Shown piece after piece: positions 24,599-33,342 of a stretch of DNA of 64,000 nt. Position 1 is the stretch's first letter, and the number at the start of each line of letters is the position of its first letter. Below the pieces are notes generated by a model, which saw only the letters and a program-made list of their open reading frames with translations, was not told the DNA's origin and did not search any database. Position numbers and translations under genes: made by a program. The DNA is from Akkermansia sp. GTDB taxonomy: Bacteria; Verrucomicrobiota; Verrucomicrobiia; Verrucomicrobiales; Akkermansiaceae. The stretch lies in NCBI RefSeq assembly GCF_020860705.1, contig NZ_JAJBTT010000024.1, positions 58,046 through 122,045 of the forward strand. The letters are read 5' to 3'.

Positions 24599-26454
24599 GG
24601 CGCAGCCTCCTTCCCATGCGCCTGCGGCGCCTCCAGGCTCATATCTTCAAACAAATGGTTGTCCAGCAGCAGGGGATACCATCCCCGCACCTCCGGCCTC
24701 TTCAAGTAGGAGCGTTTGGCCCAGTACAGGGGAATCACCGGGGATTCCGACAGCATCAACGCTTCCGCGCGGGCCAGCAGGGCCATGCGCTTTTCCTGGT
24801 CTCCCGTGGCGCGGCTCTCCGCCAGCAGGCGTTCATACTCAGGGTGGGACCAGCCCGTATTGTTATTGCCGGAAGCGGAACTCCACAGATCCAGAAAACT
24901 GGACGGGTCCAGATAATCCCCGGACCAGGAGGAGGAGCTGAAATCATACTGCATGGAATTCTGCGCAAACTTGTACGCCGTCCATTCACAGGAACGTATA
25001 TCCACGTGAATGCCCAGGTGCCTCTTCCACATGCCCTGGATGGCCTCCGCCATGATCTTCTGAACCTCGCGCGACGTAGTCATCAGCTCCAGCCGGGGAA
25101 ACCCCTTGCCGCCGGGGAAACCCGCCTGCGCCAGCAGGGCGCGCGCCTGTTCCGGATTGAACTCCACCCCGTGCGGCGTTTGGTACCCGGCCCCGTCCGG
25201 CGTAAAGCCGAAGCACGGCTGGCCGCCTCCGCACACCACGTCCCGCACCAGGGCCTCCCTGTCCACGGCCAGGGAAAGCGCACGCCGCACGCGGGCGTCA
25301 TCCAGCGGAGCGCGGGAAGTATTCAGCCGGTAAAAAATCGTCACGTAATAATCATCCTGGCAGAAATCCCCGCCGCCGCGCCCCCGTGCATACGCCGTCA
25401 TTTCCGGAGGCACGTTATTGGTGACATGGAGCTTGCCGTTAAAGAACATGCGGGTTTCCGTGAATCCGTTTACCGTGGGAAGGAAACGGACCCCGTTCAA
25501 GCGGACTGCGGAAGCGTTCCGGTACCGGGGATTGCGCCGCACCTCCACGTAATCATTGAAACGGTGCTCCGCCATCAGGAAAGGCCCGTTCCCCACGGCC
25601 GCTCCGGGCCGTGTCCAGCTCCCCGTCCTGTCCAGCATGCCGCCATGGGCTTCCACCGCATGGCGGGGAACCGGAAACCAGGTGCAATGGAGCAGCAGCA
25701 GGGGAAGCTGGGGCATGGGGGAACGCATTTCCAGCTCCAGGGCATGGTCATCCACGGCACGCACGCCCACGCGGGCTTCCTCCCATAAATCCGGATGTCC
25801 GGACTGCGCATCCTCCAGCATCCGGGCCGCTATCTTCCGCACGGCTTCCTGCGGCATCCCATCCGGCCACTCCATCAGGGAGGAATTCTCCCGCAGCGTC
25901 TCCAGCTCCCGGGCATTCATCCCGTCCAGCCTTTCCCAATCCACCCTCTCCAGCATCCCGTCGTCCACGCCGAGTTCCGCAGACAGCCGGGACCCGGGAC
26001 CGCACAACAGAAAGCCGCGCCTGTTCCGGTTATAAGCCTCCGCATTCTTCAGCGGATAAAGCATATCTGCATACCTTCCGCCAAACTCCGGATGAAGCAG
26101 CCGATGGTAGGCATAAACGAAATCGTGAGCCGTCAGCGGCACGCCATCACTCCATACGGCATCCTTCCTCAGGGAAAAACGCCACTTGTCCGCCTGCTGA
26201 TTGTGCGTCCAGGAGTCCGCCACGGCGGGATGAAAAACGGCGTCATCCCTGGAATCCCCGCGCAGCAGCCCTTCCATCACGGCATTGATGATCTTGAAAT
26301 CGGAAACGGAGGTGGCAATGTGCGGATCAAAACTCTGCGATTCCGCATTATTCCCCACAATCAGCACGCCTTCCTCCTGAGCCCGTTCCACACTGGTACG
26401 CGTATCGCATCCGGCGAGCAGAAGCGTCACACAGAACATCAGGAACAGGCGCAT
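24595..26454 (-). CDS. oppA: peptide-binding lipoprotein OppA-like (SBP_bac_5)
   Basis: A 619-residue extracytoplasmic solute-binding protein with a lipoprotein signal (MRLFLMFCVTLLLAGC, Cys16). Family 5 motifs are clear: NAESQSFDPHIATSVSDFKI, EGLLRGD, ADSWTHNQQADKWRFSLRKDAVWSDG, LTAHDFVYAYHRLL, and RVRRALSLAVDREALV. It captures peptides in the periplasm or at the membrane for OppBC. It is longer than usual (about 540) owing to an insertion near residues 110-200 containing NRNRRGFLLCGPGSRL. It is the first gene of the operon. OppA in this position suggests use of peptides from host proteins or peptidoglycan. Confidence 0.9.
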   Translation of the reverse strand: MRLFLMFCVTLLLAGCDTRTSVERAQEEGVLIVGNNAESQSFDPHIATSVSDFKIINAVMEGLLRGDSRDDAVFHPAVADSWTHNQQADKWRFSLRKDAVWSDGVPLTAHDFVYAYHRLLHPEFGGRYADMLYPLKNAEAYNRNRRGFLLCGPGSRLSAELGVDDGMLERVDWERLDGMNARELETLRENSSLMEWPDGMPQEAVRKIAARMLEDAQSGHPDLWEEARVGVRAVDDHALELEMRSPMPQLPLLLLHCTWFPVPRHAVEAHGGMLDRTGSWTRPGAAVGNGPFLMAEHRFNDYVEVRRNPRYRNASAVRLNGVRFLPTVNGFTETRMFFNGKLHVTNNVPPEMTAYARGRGGGDFCQDDYYVTIFYRLNTSRAPLDDARVRRALSLAVDREALVRDVVCGGGQPCFGFTPDGAGYQTPHGVEFNPEQARALLAQAGFPGGKGFPRLELMTTSREVQKIMAEAIQGMWKRHLGIHVDIRSCEWTAYKFAQNSMQYDFSSSSWSGDYLDPSSFLDLWSSASGNNNTGWSHPEYERLLAESRATGDQEKRMALLARAEALMLSESPVIPLYWAKRSYLKRPEVRGWYPLLLDNHLFEDMSLEAPQAHGKEAAP

Positions 26455-26941
26455 GGCGGGATTCTGTCAGGTTTCCTTCCCGCGCGCAAGGCTTCACGTC
26501 AAGAAATACCACCTCCCCGACACGGCAGCCAGGATACAATCCCGGAAGTCCCTGCCGCCGCGCCCTATGCCGTTCCGTTCACGACCGTTTCCACACCGTG
26601 CTGTTCCACATCACGGCGTTCTCCCCGGGCAGGACGGCTATTCCTTGTCCTGAACCGGACCAGCAACAGGCGGAAAAAACTCCCTGCACGGAAAAAGAGC
26701 ATCCGCAGGGAAAGCCGGACGCCGCAAGCCACCTGCACCAAAATCGCCTCCAAAGGAATACCTGACTACCGCAGGAGCTGCACAAATGGGACGCCTGCCC
26801 TCCGCCTCACATTCTCAACGGAAAATATCCTCCCCGCGGAATGTTGACAGAAGAAAATCCGTCAACGGCCTTCACTGGTCTTTTATTAAATGGCTTCTTT
26901 TATTCTGTTCCCACCACTGTCCTTCCTTTAGTTTTTTTCCC
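26455..26941. other. divergent intergenic region, oppA / fucosidase
   Basis: 487 bp between divergent genes without a convincing ORF. It becomes AT-richer toward the fucosidase and contains the inverted repeat at 26843-26866. Confidence 0.5.
26843..26866. promoter_or_regulatory. inverted repeat, possible operator upstream of fucosidase
   Basis: GTTGAC-N12-GTCAAC, a perfect 6-bp inverted repeat about 76 bp before the fucosidase start. The left arm contains TTGACA, which could also be a -35 element. The layout is compatible with a dimeric regulator. Confidence 0.35.
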
Positions 26942-29077
26942 ATGTTCAAACTCAGACACCATGCATTCTGTCTTCTTACCGCGCTTGGGGGAACGCTCCT
27001 CATGCCGGCCTGGGGAGGGCCTGTAGCTCCATGGCTCAGAGCTTATATTGACGGCGAAGAAGTAGTCGGCACTACACTGGAAAGCCGCTACAGCACTCCT
27101 GACGATGAAGCGGCCAAACCTGTCATCCAGTGGGAAAAGGCGGATTCCCGAAACGGAAAACCCGTTCCGGTGCAGCAGGGCAAGGATGCGGAATCCTACA
27201 CCCTGACGGACAAGGACGCCGGAAAATACTTCCGGATCATTGTGGGCAAAGGGACCAAGGATGCCATCGCCAGCCAGTGGATAGGCCCGGTCATCACGGA
27301 AAAGCAGGCGGAAAGCATCAACAACCGTTTTGATCCCGGTAAAAGCTACCAGGAAAATGTGGATGCACTCCAAAAGGAGCTGTCCGAAAAGCTCAAGGAC
27401 GCCGTTTACTTCACCGTGGACACGGATAAACTCCACGGCGCGCCTTACGCGATGGCCGGAAACAAGCGGATAGCGCTGCCTGAAGACGCCAGGCCCTTCC
27501 GGGAAAACGGGAAAATTTACGTGAACCATCCTTTTGTGCAGGCCGTTTTCAACAAAGAGCTGCCGGACGAAATCATGGAGGAAGCAGGCGGCCAGAAGGC
27601 CTATGAAATAGGCAACGTGGCCAAGGCCCTGAAACTTCACCTCTGGCTGGGAGACAAGGAAAAGGCCCCCGTGCCGAACTTCCGCATGCAGCCCATGGCG
27701 GAAGGCCTGGTGGTTCTTTCTCCTGAAAAAGACGTTTTCTCTCCCGTCCGGGATCGCGACCTGATCAATGAAGCCATCAACAGGCTCTTTGACTTCAAGG
27801 CCAATGACAAGCAGTTGAAATGGTTCCGCGACGCCAAATTCGGCCTGTTCGTGCACTGGAACCCCTCTTCCCTGCTGGAACGGGAAATCAGCTGGGAACG
27901 CAATGCGGCGCGCCCCAAGGACAGCGCGAGCGGCCACCAAAACGTCATGGACTTTGAATATGACTCAGCCCATCGCCGCTTCAATCCCAAGCAATACGAT
28001 CCCAGGAAGTGGATGTCCGTGGCCAAAAAAAGCGGCATGAAATACGCTGTGCTGACCACCAAGCACCACGACAGCTTCTCCAACTTCCCCTCCGACTACG
28101 ACACATTCACCATCGCCGCCACTCCTTACGGCAAAGACATTGTGGGGCAGTTCGCGGCAGCGGCCCATGCGGCCGGGCTCAGGTTGGGCTTCTATTATTC
28201 CGGCCGGGACTGGTACAATCCCTACTACCTGACCAACCAGCACTACCGCTATCTGGAATACTACTTCGGCCAGCTCAGCGAACTGCTCACCCGCTATGGT
28301 CAGGTGGACGTGCTCTGGTTCGACAGCTTGGGCAACAGTTCCCTGAACCAGTGGGACCCGCGTACCATGATGCGCCGCATCAAGCAGTACCAGCCGGACA
28401 TTCTGGTCAACAACCGCATGAACGGCACGAGGGGAGGCAACAAGGGCCCGCTGGCCGACGACCTGAAAGGCGACTTCCTGACGCCGGAATGCAAACTGGG
28501 GCCGTTCAACGACAAAACCCCCTGGGAAAGCTGCATGACCGTGGCCGACATTCCCGGTACGCGCTGGACGGGCAACTGGTCCTATACCTCCAAGGCCAAG
28601 GTCAAACCCGTTGAAACCTCCATCAAATTCCTGATCAACAACACCGTCAAGGACGGCAACCTGCTTTACAACATCGGGCCCACGCCGCTGGGCACCATGG
28701 TTCCGGAACAGGCGGAAACCTTCCTGGCCATGGGCAAATGGATCGCCCCCTACCGGGAGGCTATCTACAATACCCGCGGAGGCCCCTACAAAGACGAGCC
28801 CTGGGGCGGCAGCTGCTACAAAACCACCAGCAGCGGTAAAAAAATCGTTTATCTGCATATCAGCCCGCTGATCGCCCAGAAAGGGAAAGAGCTGAAAGGA
28901 AGCGAACCACTCTTCATCAAAGACCTCGGAGAGAAATTCACGAAGGCAACCATCATCGTGAACGGTAAAGGAAACGGAAAGACCGCCAAGCTTGAAAAAA
29001 TAGATGACCAATACAAAATCACCCTGCCCGCAGGCGTAACCTGGGACAGCATTGATACCGTCATCAAACTTCAATGA
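26942..29077 (+). CDS. secreted alpha-L-fucosidase, GH29
   Basis: A 711-residue exported glycosidase. The signal peptide is residues 1-25 (LRHHAFCLLTALGGTLLMPAWG). Residues about 28-122 look like an Ig-like domain (PVIQWEKAD and YTLTDKDAGKYFRIIVG). A helical linker region reaches residue 280. The GH29 TIM barrel begins at about 290 (KWFRDAKFGLFVHWNPSSL) and includes KKSGMKYAVLTTKHHDSF, FYYSGRDWYN and the catalytic nucleophile D461 in VDVLWFDS, with NNRMNG after it. A C-terminal beta domain ends the protein. It releases terminal fucose from host glycans such as mucin or milk oligosaccharides. The start at 26942 gives the signal peptide; no Shine-Dalgarno is visible. Confidence 0.92.
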   Translation: MFKLRHHAFCLLTALGGTLLMPAWGGPVAPWLRAYIDGEEVVGTTLESRYSTPDDEAAKPVIQWEKADSRNGKPVPVQQGKDAESYTLTDKDAGKYFRIIVGKGTKDAIASQWIGPVITEKQAESINNRFDPGKSYQENVDALQKELSEKLKDAVYFTVDTDKLHGAPYAMAGNKRIALPEDARPFRENGKIYVNHPFVQAVFNKELPDEIMEEAGGQKAYEIGNVAKALKLHLWLGDKEKAPVPNFRMQPMAEGLVVLSPEKDVFSPVRDRDLINEAINRLFDFKANDKQLKWFRDAKFGLFVHWNPSSLLEREISWERNAARPKDSASGHQNVMDFEYDSAHRRFNPKQYDPRKWMSVAKKSGMKYAVLTTKHHDSFSNFPSDYDTFTIAATPYGKDIVGQFAAAAHAAGLRLGFYYSGRDWYNPYYLTNQHYRYLEYYFGQLSELLTRYGQVDVLWFDSLGNSSLNQWDPRTMMRRIKQYQPDILVNNRMNGTRGGNKGPLADDLKGDFLTPECKLGPFNDKTPWESCMTVADIPGTRWTGNWSYTSKAKVKPVETSIKFLINNTVKDGNLLYNIGPTPLGTMVPEQAETFLAMGKWIAPYREAIYNTRGGPYKDEPWGGSCYKTTSSGKKIVYLHISPLIAQKGKELKGSEPLFIKDLGEKFTKATIIVNGKGNGKTAKLEKIDDQYKITLPAGVTWDSIDTVIKLQ

Positions 29078-29117
29078 CCCCCTTTCTCCTAAGGAGAGAG
29101 AGATAGCATGCAGCGCG

Positions 29118-29144
29118 CCGGCCCCGGTATTTTACCGGGGCCGG
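29118..29144 (+). terminator. terminator after the fucosidase gene
   Basis: CCGGCCCCGGTA/TACCGGGGCCGG with a 3-nt loop, followed by TTTTCTTTT, 40 bp past the stop codon. Confidence 0.9.
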
Positions 29145-29362
29145 TTTTCTTTTCCGGCAGGCAGGCGCATTCGCACCACGGCATCACTTCCCCTTCCATT
29201 ACCGTCCCCGGGAATACAGGCATGCAGACTTTTCCCCCTCCCCCCACCCCGCGTACAAGAAAAACGGATCCTCCCGGAGAGATGAGGCCACGCATAACCC
29301 GCAAGGCATTCTCTCCATAGCGGCAGTGCCGCACAGACGGCGCTCTCCCGGAAAAAGAAAAA

Positions 29363-29391
29363 CCCCGCAGCGGCGTCAAACCGCGGCGGGG
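29363..29391 (-). terminator. terminator of the thioredoxin-like gene (29436-30401)
   Basis: On the minus strand: CCCCGC-(C)-GCGG paired with CCGC-(T)-GCGGGG around a 7-nt loop, followed by TTTTTCTTTTT. It lies 45 bp beyond the stop. Between this and the fucosidase terminator no gene is seen. Confidence 0.82.
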
Positions 29392-29435
29392 CCGTATTCC
29401 CCATCAGGGGATAAGGGAAAGAAAGGGAGCCTTTA

Positions 29436-30401
29436 TTACTTGCTCTGCGCCTTCCTGGCGGCTTCAATCTGGGATTTGATCTGATCCTTGTTGGCAAGAA
29501 TACCGGCTTTAATGCGGGGAGCCCGCTGTCCGGCTTCCGTACCCGGCATCAATTCGGCCACCTTGTCCAGAATCAGCACAGCGCCATCCACGTCACCGGT
29601 GGAATTCAGGTAGGTTCCGAATTCCATCATCAGCAACTCCTGCTGGGTTTCCGGAAGAAGCTTGTCACGGTCAGGATAGCCTTTGACGACCTGGAGGGCT
29701 TCCGCGGGCGTCGTCTTGTCCGTCAGCTTGCCGGCCAGATAGTCCTGCACCCCCTTCTGCTCCTTCTTGAGCTGGTCCGCATGGGCATCCGCCGCTTTCA
29801 GGCCGGACTTGTCATCCTTGTCCAGCTTCTTGATTTCCGCCTTCACGTCGCCGTAAAAATTGTCCACATACTCCTGGGGAGCCAGTTTGAGCACTTCCAT
29901 CAGCGCGGCAACTTTCGCTTCATCCGTGGTGGCCTTGGCTACATTTGCCTCGGCTGCGTTCAGGGCTTCCTTGTTCTTCAGGGCGTCCTGCATGGCCTTC
30001 ATCACGTCATCCTTGGAACGTCCGCCCACAAACCCTCCGAAGGGCCTGCCTGAAGCATCCGCAAACACTACCGTCGGAAATCCCTGCACACCATACTGCT
30101 GGGCCAGCTTGTCATTGGCGGCTTTCATTTCCTTGGATTGCTCCTTGCCGCGCGGATAATCCAGTTCCACCAGCACGAAATTCTTCTGGGCATCCTTCTG
30201 GAAATCAGGCTTGCTGAACACGTTGGCACGGAGCTGCATGCAGGGAGGGCACCAGTCGGAACCGGTGAACTCGATCATGAGATCTTTCTTCTGTTCGGCG
30301 GCCTCTTTTTTGGCGGCGTCCATATCGGTAAGCCATCCTTCCGCAGCAAAACAGGGAGCAACGCAGGCGGCAACAACTATTGGCAGAATTTGTCTAATCA
30401 T
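29436..30401 (-). CDS. secreted thioredoxin-like protein, paralogue A
   Basis: A 321-residue exported protein with a signal peptide ending around AAC-VAPCFAA. A thioredoxin-fold domain (about 22-140) carries the redox motif WCPPC with cysteines 51 and 54, preceded by MIEFTGSD, and a cis-proline region YGVQGFPTVVFAD. The C-terminal 180 residues are helical and Lys/Asp-rich, without a known domain. It likely acts in periplasmic disulfide exchange (DsbD-C or DsbE-like thioredoxin_7 family). It is about 80% identical by eye to its neighbour 30783-31748 and clearly arose by tandem duplication. Confidence 0.88.
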   Translation of the reverse strand: MIRQILPIVVAACVAPCFAAEGWLTDMDAAKKEAAEQKKDLMIEFTGSDWCPPCMQLRANVFSKPDFQKDAQKNFVLVELDYPRGKEQSKEMKAANDKLAQQYGVQGFPTVVFADASGRPFGGFVGGRSKDDVMKAMQDALKNKEALNAAEANVAKATTDEAKVAALMEVLKLAPQEYVDNFYGDVKAEIKKLDKDDKSGLKAADAHADQLKKEQKGVQDYLAGKLTDKTTPAEALQVVKGYPDRDKLLPETQQELLMMEFGTYLNSTGDVDGAVLILDKVAELMPGTEAGQRAPRIKAGILANKDQIKSQIEAARKAQSK

Positions 30402-30782
30402 ATCTACTATTCAATACTGAATATTCGGACAGCCTGCGTCAATCTCTTGTTCAATCATTTTTAGAAAATTTCCAAAATGGTATCTGCTCGCCGGGTAAAA
30501 CGGCAGATGCCCCGGAAGACATCCGCCAAACGCCCTTCTCTCTCCTTTTTTCAGAAAAATGCGGAACCAATCTGCAAACCGCCTTCCTTATTTTCTTAAA
30601 AAAATGAATCAGAAGTTTTTCTCTTTTAACATGTTTTCGTGAAATCCACGGATAAAAAACTTATCCGCCACTGTCATTTTCCGTATCTCATGATGAATCG
30701 AATGACGCTGCCATCCACAACAAAAGCCCTGCAACAGCGCAACCGTTGCAGGGCAATTCCCCAAGCCTTACAAAGAAATGAA
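30402..30782. other. intergenic region between thioredoxin-like paralogues
   Basis: About 380 bp. It contains the promoter of paralogue A near 30413-30442 (TTGACG conserved with paralogue B, -10 weak) and the terminator of paralogue B at 30726-30754. The middle part shows no gene. Confidence 0.5.
30726..30754 (-). terminator. terminator of thioredoxin-like paralogue B
   Basis: Perfect 10-bp stem GCCCTGCAAC/GTTGCAGGGC with a 9-nt loop, followed on the minus strand by TTTTGTTG, about 29 bp after the stop. Confidence 0.85.
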
Positions 30783-31748
30783 TTATTGGCCTTGTTCTTT
30801 TCTCATCGCCTCAATCCGGGACTTGAACTTATCCTTGTCGGCACGAATAACCTCTTTGAATATAAAAGCTCTATGGGAGACTTCCGTACCTGGCACCATC
30901 TCGATCACCTTGTCCAGAATCAGCAAACCTCCGTCCACGTCACCGGTAGAATACACATATGGTCTGAATTCCTCCATCAGCAACTTCTGCTGGATTTCCG
31001 GAAAAAGCTTGTCACGGTTGGGATAGGCCTTGATCGCCTTCAAAGCTTCCGCGGGCGGGGCCTTGTCCGTCACCTTTGCGGCCAGAAAATCCTGCAAGTC
31101 CTTCCGCTCTTTCTTGAGCTGGTCCGCACGGGTTTCCGCCGCTTTCAGGCCGGACTTGTCATCCTTGTCCAGCTTCTTGATTTCCGCCTTCACGTCCCCA
31201 TAGAAACTGTCCACGTAATTCTCCGGCGCCAGCTTGAGCACTTCCATCAGAGCGGCAAGCCGGGTTTCATCCGTAGTGGCTTTGGACACCTTTTCCTCCG
31301 CTGTTTTCAGGGCAACCTTGTTCTTCAGGGCGTCCTGCATGGCCTTCATCACGTCTTCCCTGGAACGGCCGCCCACAAACCCGCCAAAGGGCTTGCCGAA
31401 GGCGTCCGCAAACACTACCGTCGGAAAAGCCCGCACCCCGTACTGCTGGGCCAGCTTGGCATTCGCGTCCTTCACTTCCTTGGGCTGCTCCTTTCTGCGC
31501 GGATAATCCAGTTCCACCAGCACGAAATCCTTCTGGGCTTCCTTCTGGAAATCAGGCTTGCTGAACACGCTGGCGCGGAGCTGCATGCAGGGAGGGCACC
31601 AGTCGGAACCGGTGAACTCGATCATGAGCTCCTTCTTCTGTTCGGCGGCCTCTTTTTTGGCGGCTTCCATATCGGTAAGCCATCCTTCCGCCGCAAAACA
31701 AGGAACGACGCAGGCGGCAACAACTATTGGCAAAATTTGTCCAATCAT
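30783..31748 (-). CDS. secreted thioredoxin-like protein, paralogue B
   Basis: Same length (321 residues) and layout as paralogue A: signal peptide, WCPPC redox motif (51-54), YGVRAFPTVVFAD cis-proline region, and a helical C-terminal domain. The two differ mostly in the C-terminal helical part (for example PYVYSTGDVDGGLLILDKVIEM against TYLNSTGDVDGAVLILDKVAEL), which points to diverging partners with conserved redox chemistry. Each copy has its own promoter and terminator. The promoter is only 10 nt from the start codon. Confidence 0.88.
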   Translation of the reverse strand: MIGQILPIVVAACVVPCFAAEGWLTDMEAAKKEAAEQKKELMIEFTGSDWCPPCMQLRASVFSKPDFQKEAQKDFVLVELDYPRRKEQPKEVKDANAKLAQQYGVRAFPTVVFADAFGKPFGGFVGGRSREDVMKAMQDALKNKVALKTAEEKVSKATTDETRLAALMEVLKLAPENYVDSFYGDVKAEIKKLDKDDKSGLKAAETRADQLKKERKDLQDFLAAKVTDKAPPAEALKAIKAYPNRDKLFPEIQQKLLMEEFRPYVYSTGDVDGGLLILDKVIEMVPGTEVSHRAFIFKEVIRADKDKFKSRIEAMRKEQGQ

Positions 31749-31758
31749 ATTTATTATT

Positions 31759-31788
31759 GTTATAGAATATTCGGGGCCAATCCGTCAA
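31759..31788 (-). promoter_or_regulatory. promoter of thioredoxin-like paralogue B
   Basis: On the minus strand TTGACG (31788-31783), 18 bp, TATAAC (31764-31759). The ATG at 31748 follows 10 nt later, giving a leader of only a few nt. The spacer shares CCGAATATTC with the region upstream of paralogue A. Confidence 0.6.
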
Positions 31789-31919
31789 TCTCCTTTAATC
31801 ATTCCTGGAAAAAATCCAACAGGACACATGGGCCGTCTTCCATGGAGGAAGACAGCTTCCGACGGGACCAATCCTGCGTACGGCCAAGGGGGAGTGACAC
31901 TATTGCACCAATTCCGAGA

Positions 31920-31948
31920 TTGCGTTTCAGCCTGTTTTCACTTATGTA
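31920..31948 (+). promoter_or_regulatory. candidate promoter of the carboxynorspermidine dehydrogenase-like gene
   Basis: TTGCGT (31920-31925), 17 bp, TATGTA (31943-31948), 11 nt before the ATG at 31960. Confidence 0.4.
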
Positions 31949-31959
31949 CTGGGCACATC

Positions 31960-33183
31960 ATGAATACGGTTTTAATCATTGGAGCAGGTGGCGTAGGACA
32001 TGTGGTAGCCAATAAATGCGCCCAGCTGCCGGACATCTTTCAACACATCCATCTGGCCTCCCGCACAAAAAGCAAATGTGACGCCATTGCGGAGGACGTG
32101 CGCGCCAGGACAGGCGTCACTATCACTACCCATGCCGTGGATGCGGACGACGTGCCCGCCACCGTGGCTCTCATCCGCGAAGTCAAGCCGCAGCTGCTGA
32201 TTAACGTGGCGCTTCCCTACCAGGACCTCACCCTGATGGATGCCTGCCTGGAAACCGGGGTCAACTACCTGGACACGGCCAACTATGAACCCAGGGACGT
32301 AGCCAAATTCGAATACTCCTGGCAGTGGGCCTACCAGGACAAATTCCGCAAGGCCGGACTCTTCGCCCTGCTGGGCTCCGGCTTTGACCCCGGCGTCACC
32401 AACGTCTTCACGGCGTGGGCGCTCAAGCACCACTTTGATGAAATCCATACGCTGGACATCATTGACGTCAACGGAGGCAACCATGGCAAAGCCTTCGCCA
32501 CCAATTTCAACCCGGAAATCAACATCCGGGAAGTGACGGCCCCCTGCCGCCACTGGGAAGACGGAGCCTTCCGGGAAACGCCCCCCATGAGCATGCACCA
32601 AAGCTTCAGCTGCCCGCAGGAAGTGGGCACCTATGAAATCTACCGCATGTACCATGAAGAAATGGAAAGCCTGGTCAAGCACATCCCCACCATCCGCCGG
32701 GCGCAATTCTGGATGTCCTTCTCCCCGAACTACCTCAAGCACCTGGAAGTGCTTCAGAACGTGGGTATGACCCGCATTGACCCGGTCATGTACAACGGCG
32801 TGGAAATCATTCCGCTCCAATTCCTCAAAGCCGTTCTGCCGGATCCCGGGGACCTCGGCAAAACCACCAAGGGAAAAACCTGCATCGGCAACGTCATCAC
32901 CGGCGTCAAGGACGGCAAATTCAAGGCCGTGTACATTTACAACATCTGCGACCATGAAAAATGCTTTGAAGAAGTAGGCTCCCAGGCCATCTCCTACACC
33001 ACGGGAGTTCCGGCCATGATCGGCGCGGAAATGATCCTGACGGGCAAATGGTCCGGAGCAGGCGTTTTCAACATGGAGCAAAACGATCCTGACCCATTCA
33101 TGGACGAACTCAACAAACGCGGCCTTCCATGGCAGTGTGTGGAGCTCACGGAAGAACAGGCCAAAGCCCTGCAAGTCCACTGA
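31960..33183 (+). CDS. carboxynorspermidine dehydrogenase-like (saccharopine dehydrogenase family)
   Basis: A 407-residue cytoplasmic enzyme. The N-terminus is a Rossmann fold (TVLIIGAGGVGHVVANKCAQ), followed by LASRTKSKCDAIAED and the family segments VNYLDTANYEPRDVAKF and LLGSGFDPGVTNVF. Length and the HFDEIHTLDIIDVNGGNHGKAFATNFNPEINIREV region fit carboxynorspermidine/carboxyspermidine synthase, which condenses aspartate semialdehyde with a diamine using NADPH. Lysine-pathway saccharopine dehydrogenases are the alternative. The usual decarboxylase partner gene (nspC) is not in the window. ATG 31960 is chosen over longer upstream starts because homology begins there. Confidence 0.88.
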   Translation: MNTVLIIGAGGVGHVVANKCAQLPDIFQHIHLASRTKSKCDAIAEDVRARTGVTITTHAVDADDVPATVALIREVKPQLLINVALPYQDLTLMDACLETGVNYLDTANYEPRDVAKFEYSWQWAYQDKFRKAGLFALLGSGFDPGVTNVFTAWALKHHFDEIHTLDIIDVNGGNHGKAFATNFNPEINIREVTAPCRHWEDGAFRETPPMSMHQSFSCPQEVGTYEIYRMYHEEMESLVKHIPTIRRAQFWMSFSPNYLKHLEVLQNVGMTRIDPVMYNGVEIIPLQFLKAVLPDPGDLGKTTKGKTCIGNVITGVKDGKFKAVYIYNICDHEKCFEEVGSQAISYTTGVPAMIGAEMILTGKWSGAGVFNMEQNDPDPFMDELNKRGLPWQCVELTEEQAKALQVH

Positions 33184-33218
33184 TCACCAGCTCCATCCGG
33201 AGCTGGCCGCCTCATCGG

Positions 33219-33254
33219 AAGCCAGGCTTTGAATCTTCAAATGCCTGGCTTTTT
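33219..33254 (+). terminator. terminator after the carboxynorspermidine dehydrogenase-like gene
   Basis: AAGCCAGGC/GCCTGGCTT with an internal TTTGAA/TTCAAA extension, then TTTTGC. A second perfect hairpin, CCAGCTCC-ATCC-GGAGCTGG (33187-33206), directly follows the stop codon. Confidence 0.85.
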
Positions 33255-33342
33255 GCTCTCTTAATACTTGCCTGTGCTCGGAAAAGAAACGGTCCCGCTC
33301 CATGGGCGTTCCCTGGCGGGATGCTTTAACAAGAACAACCCC

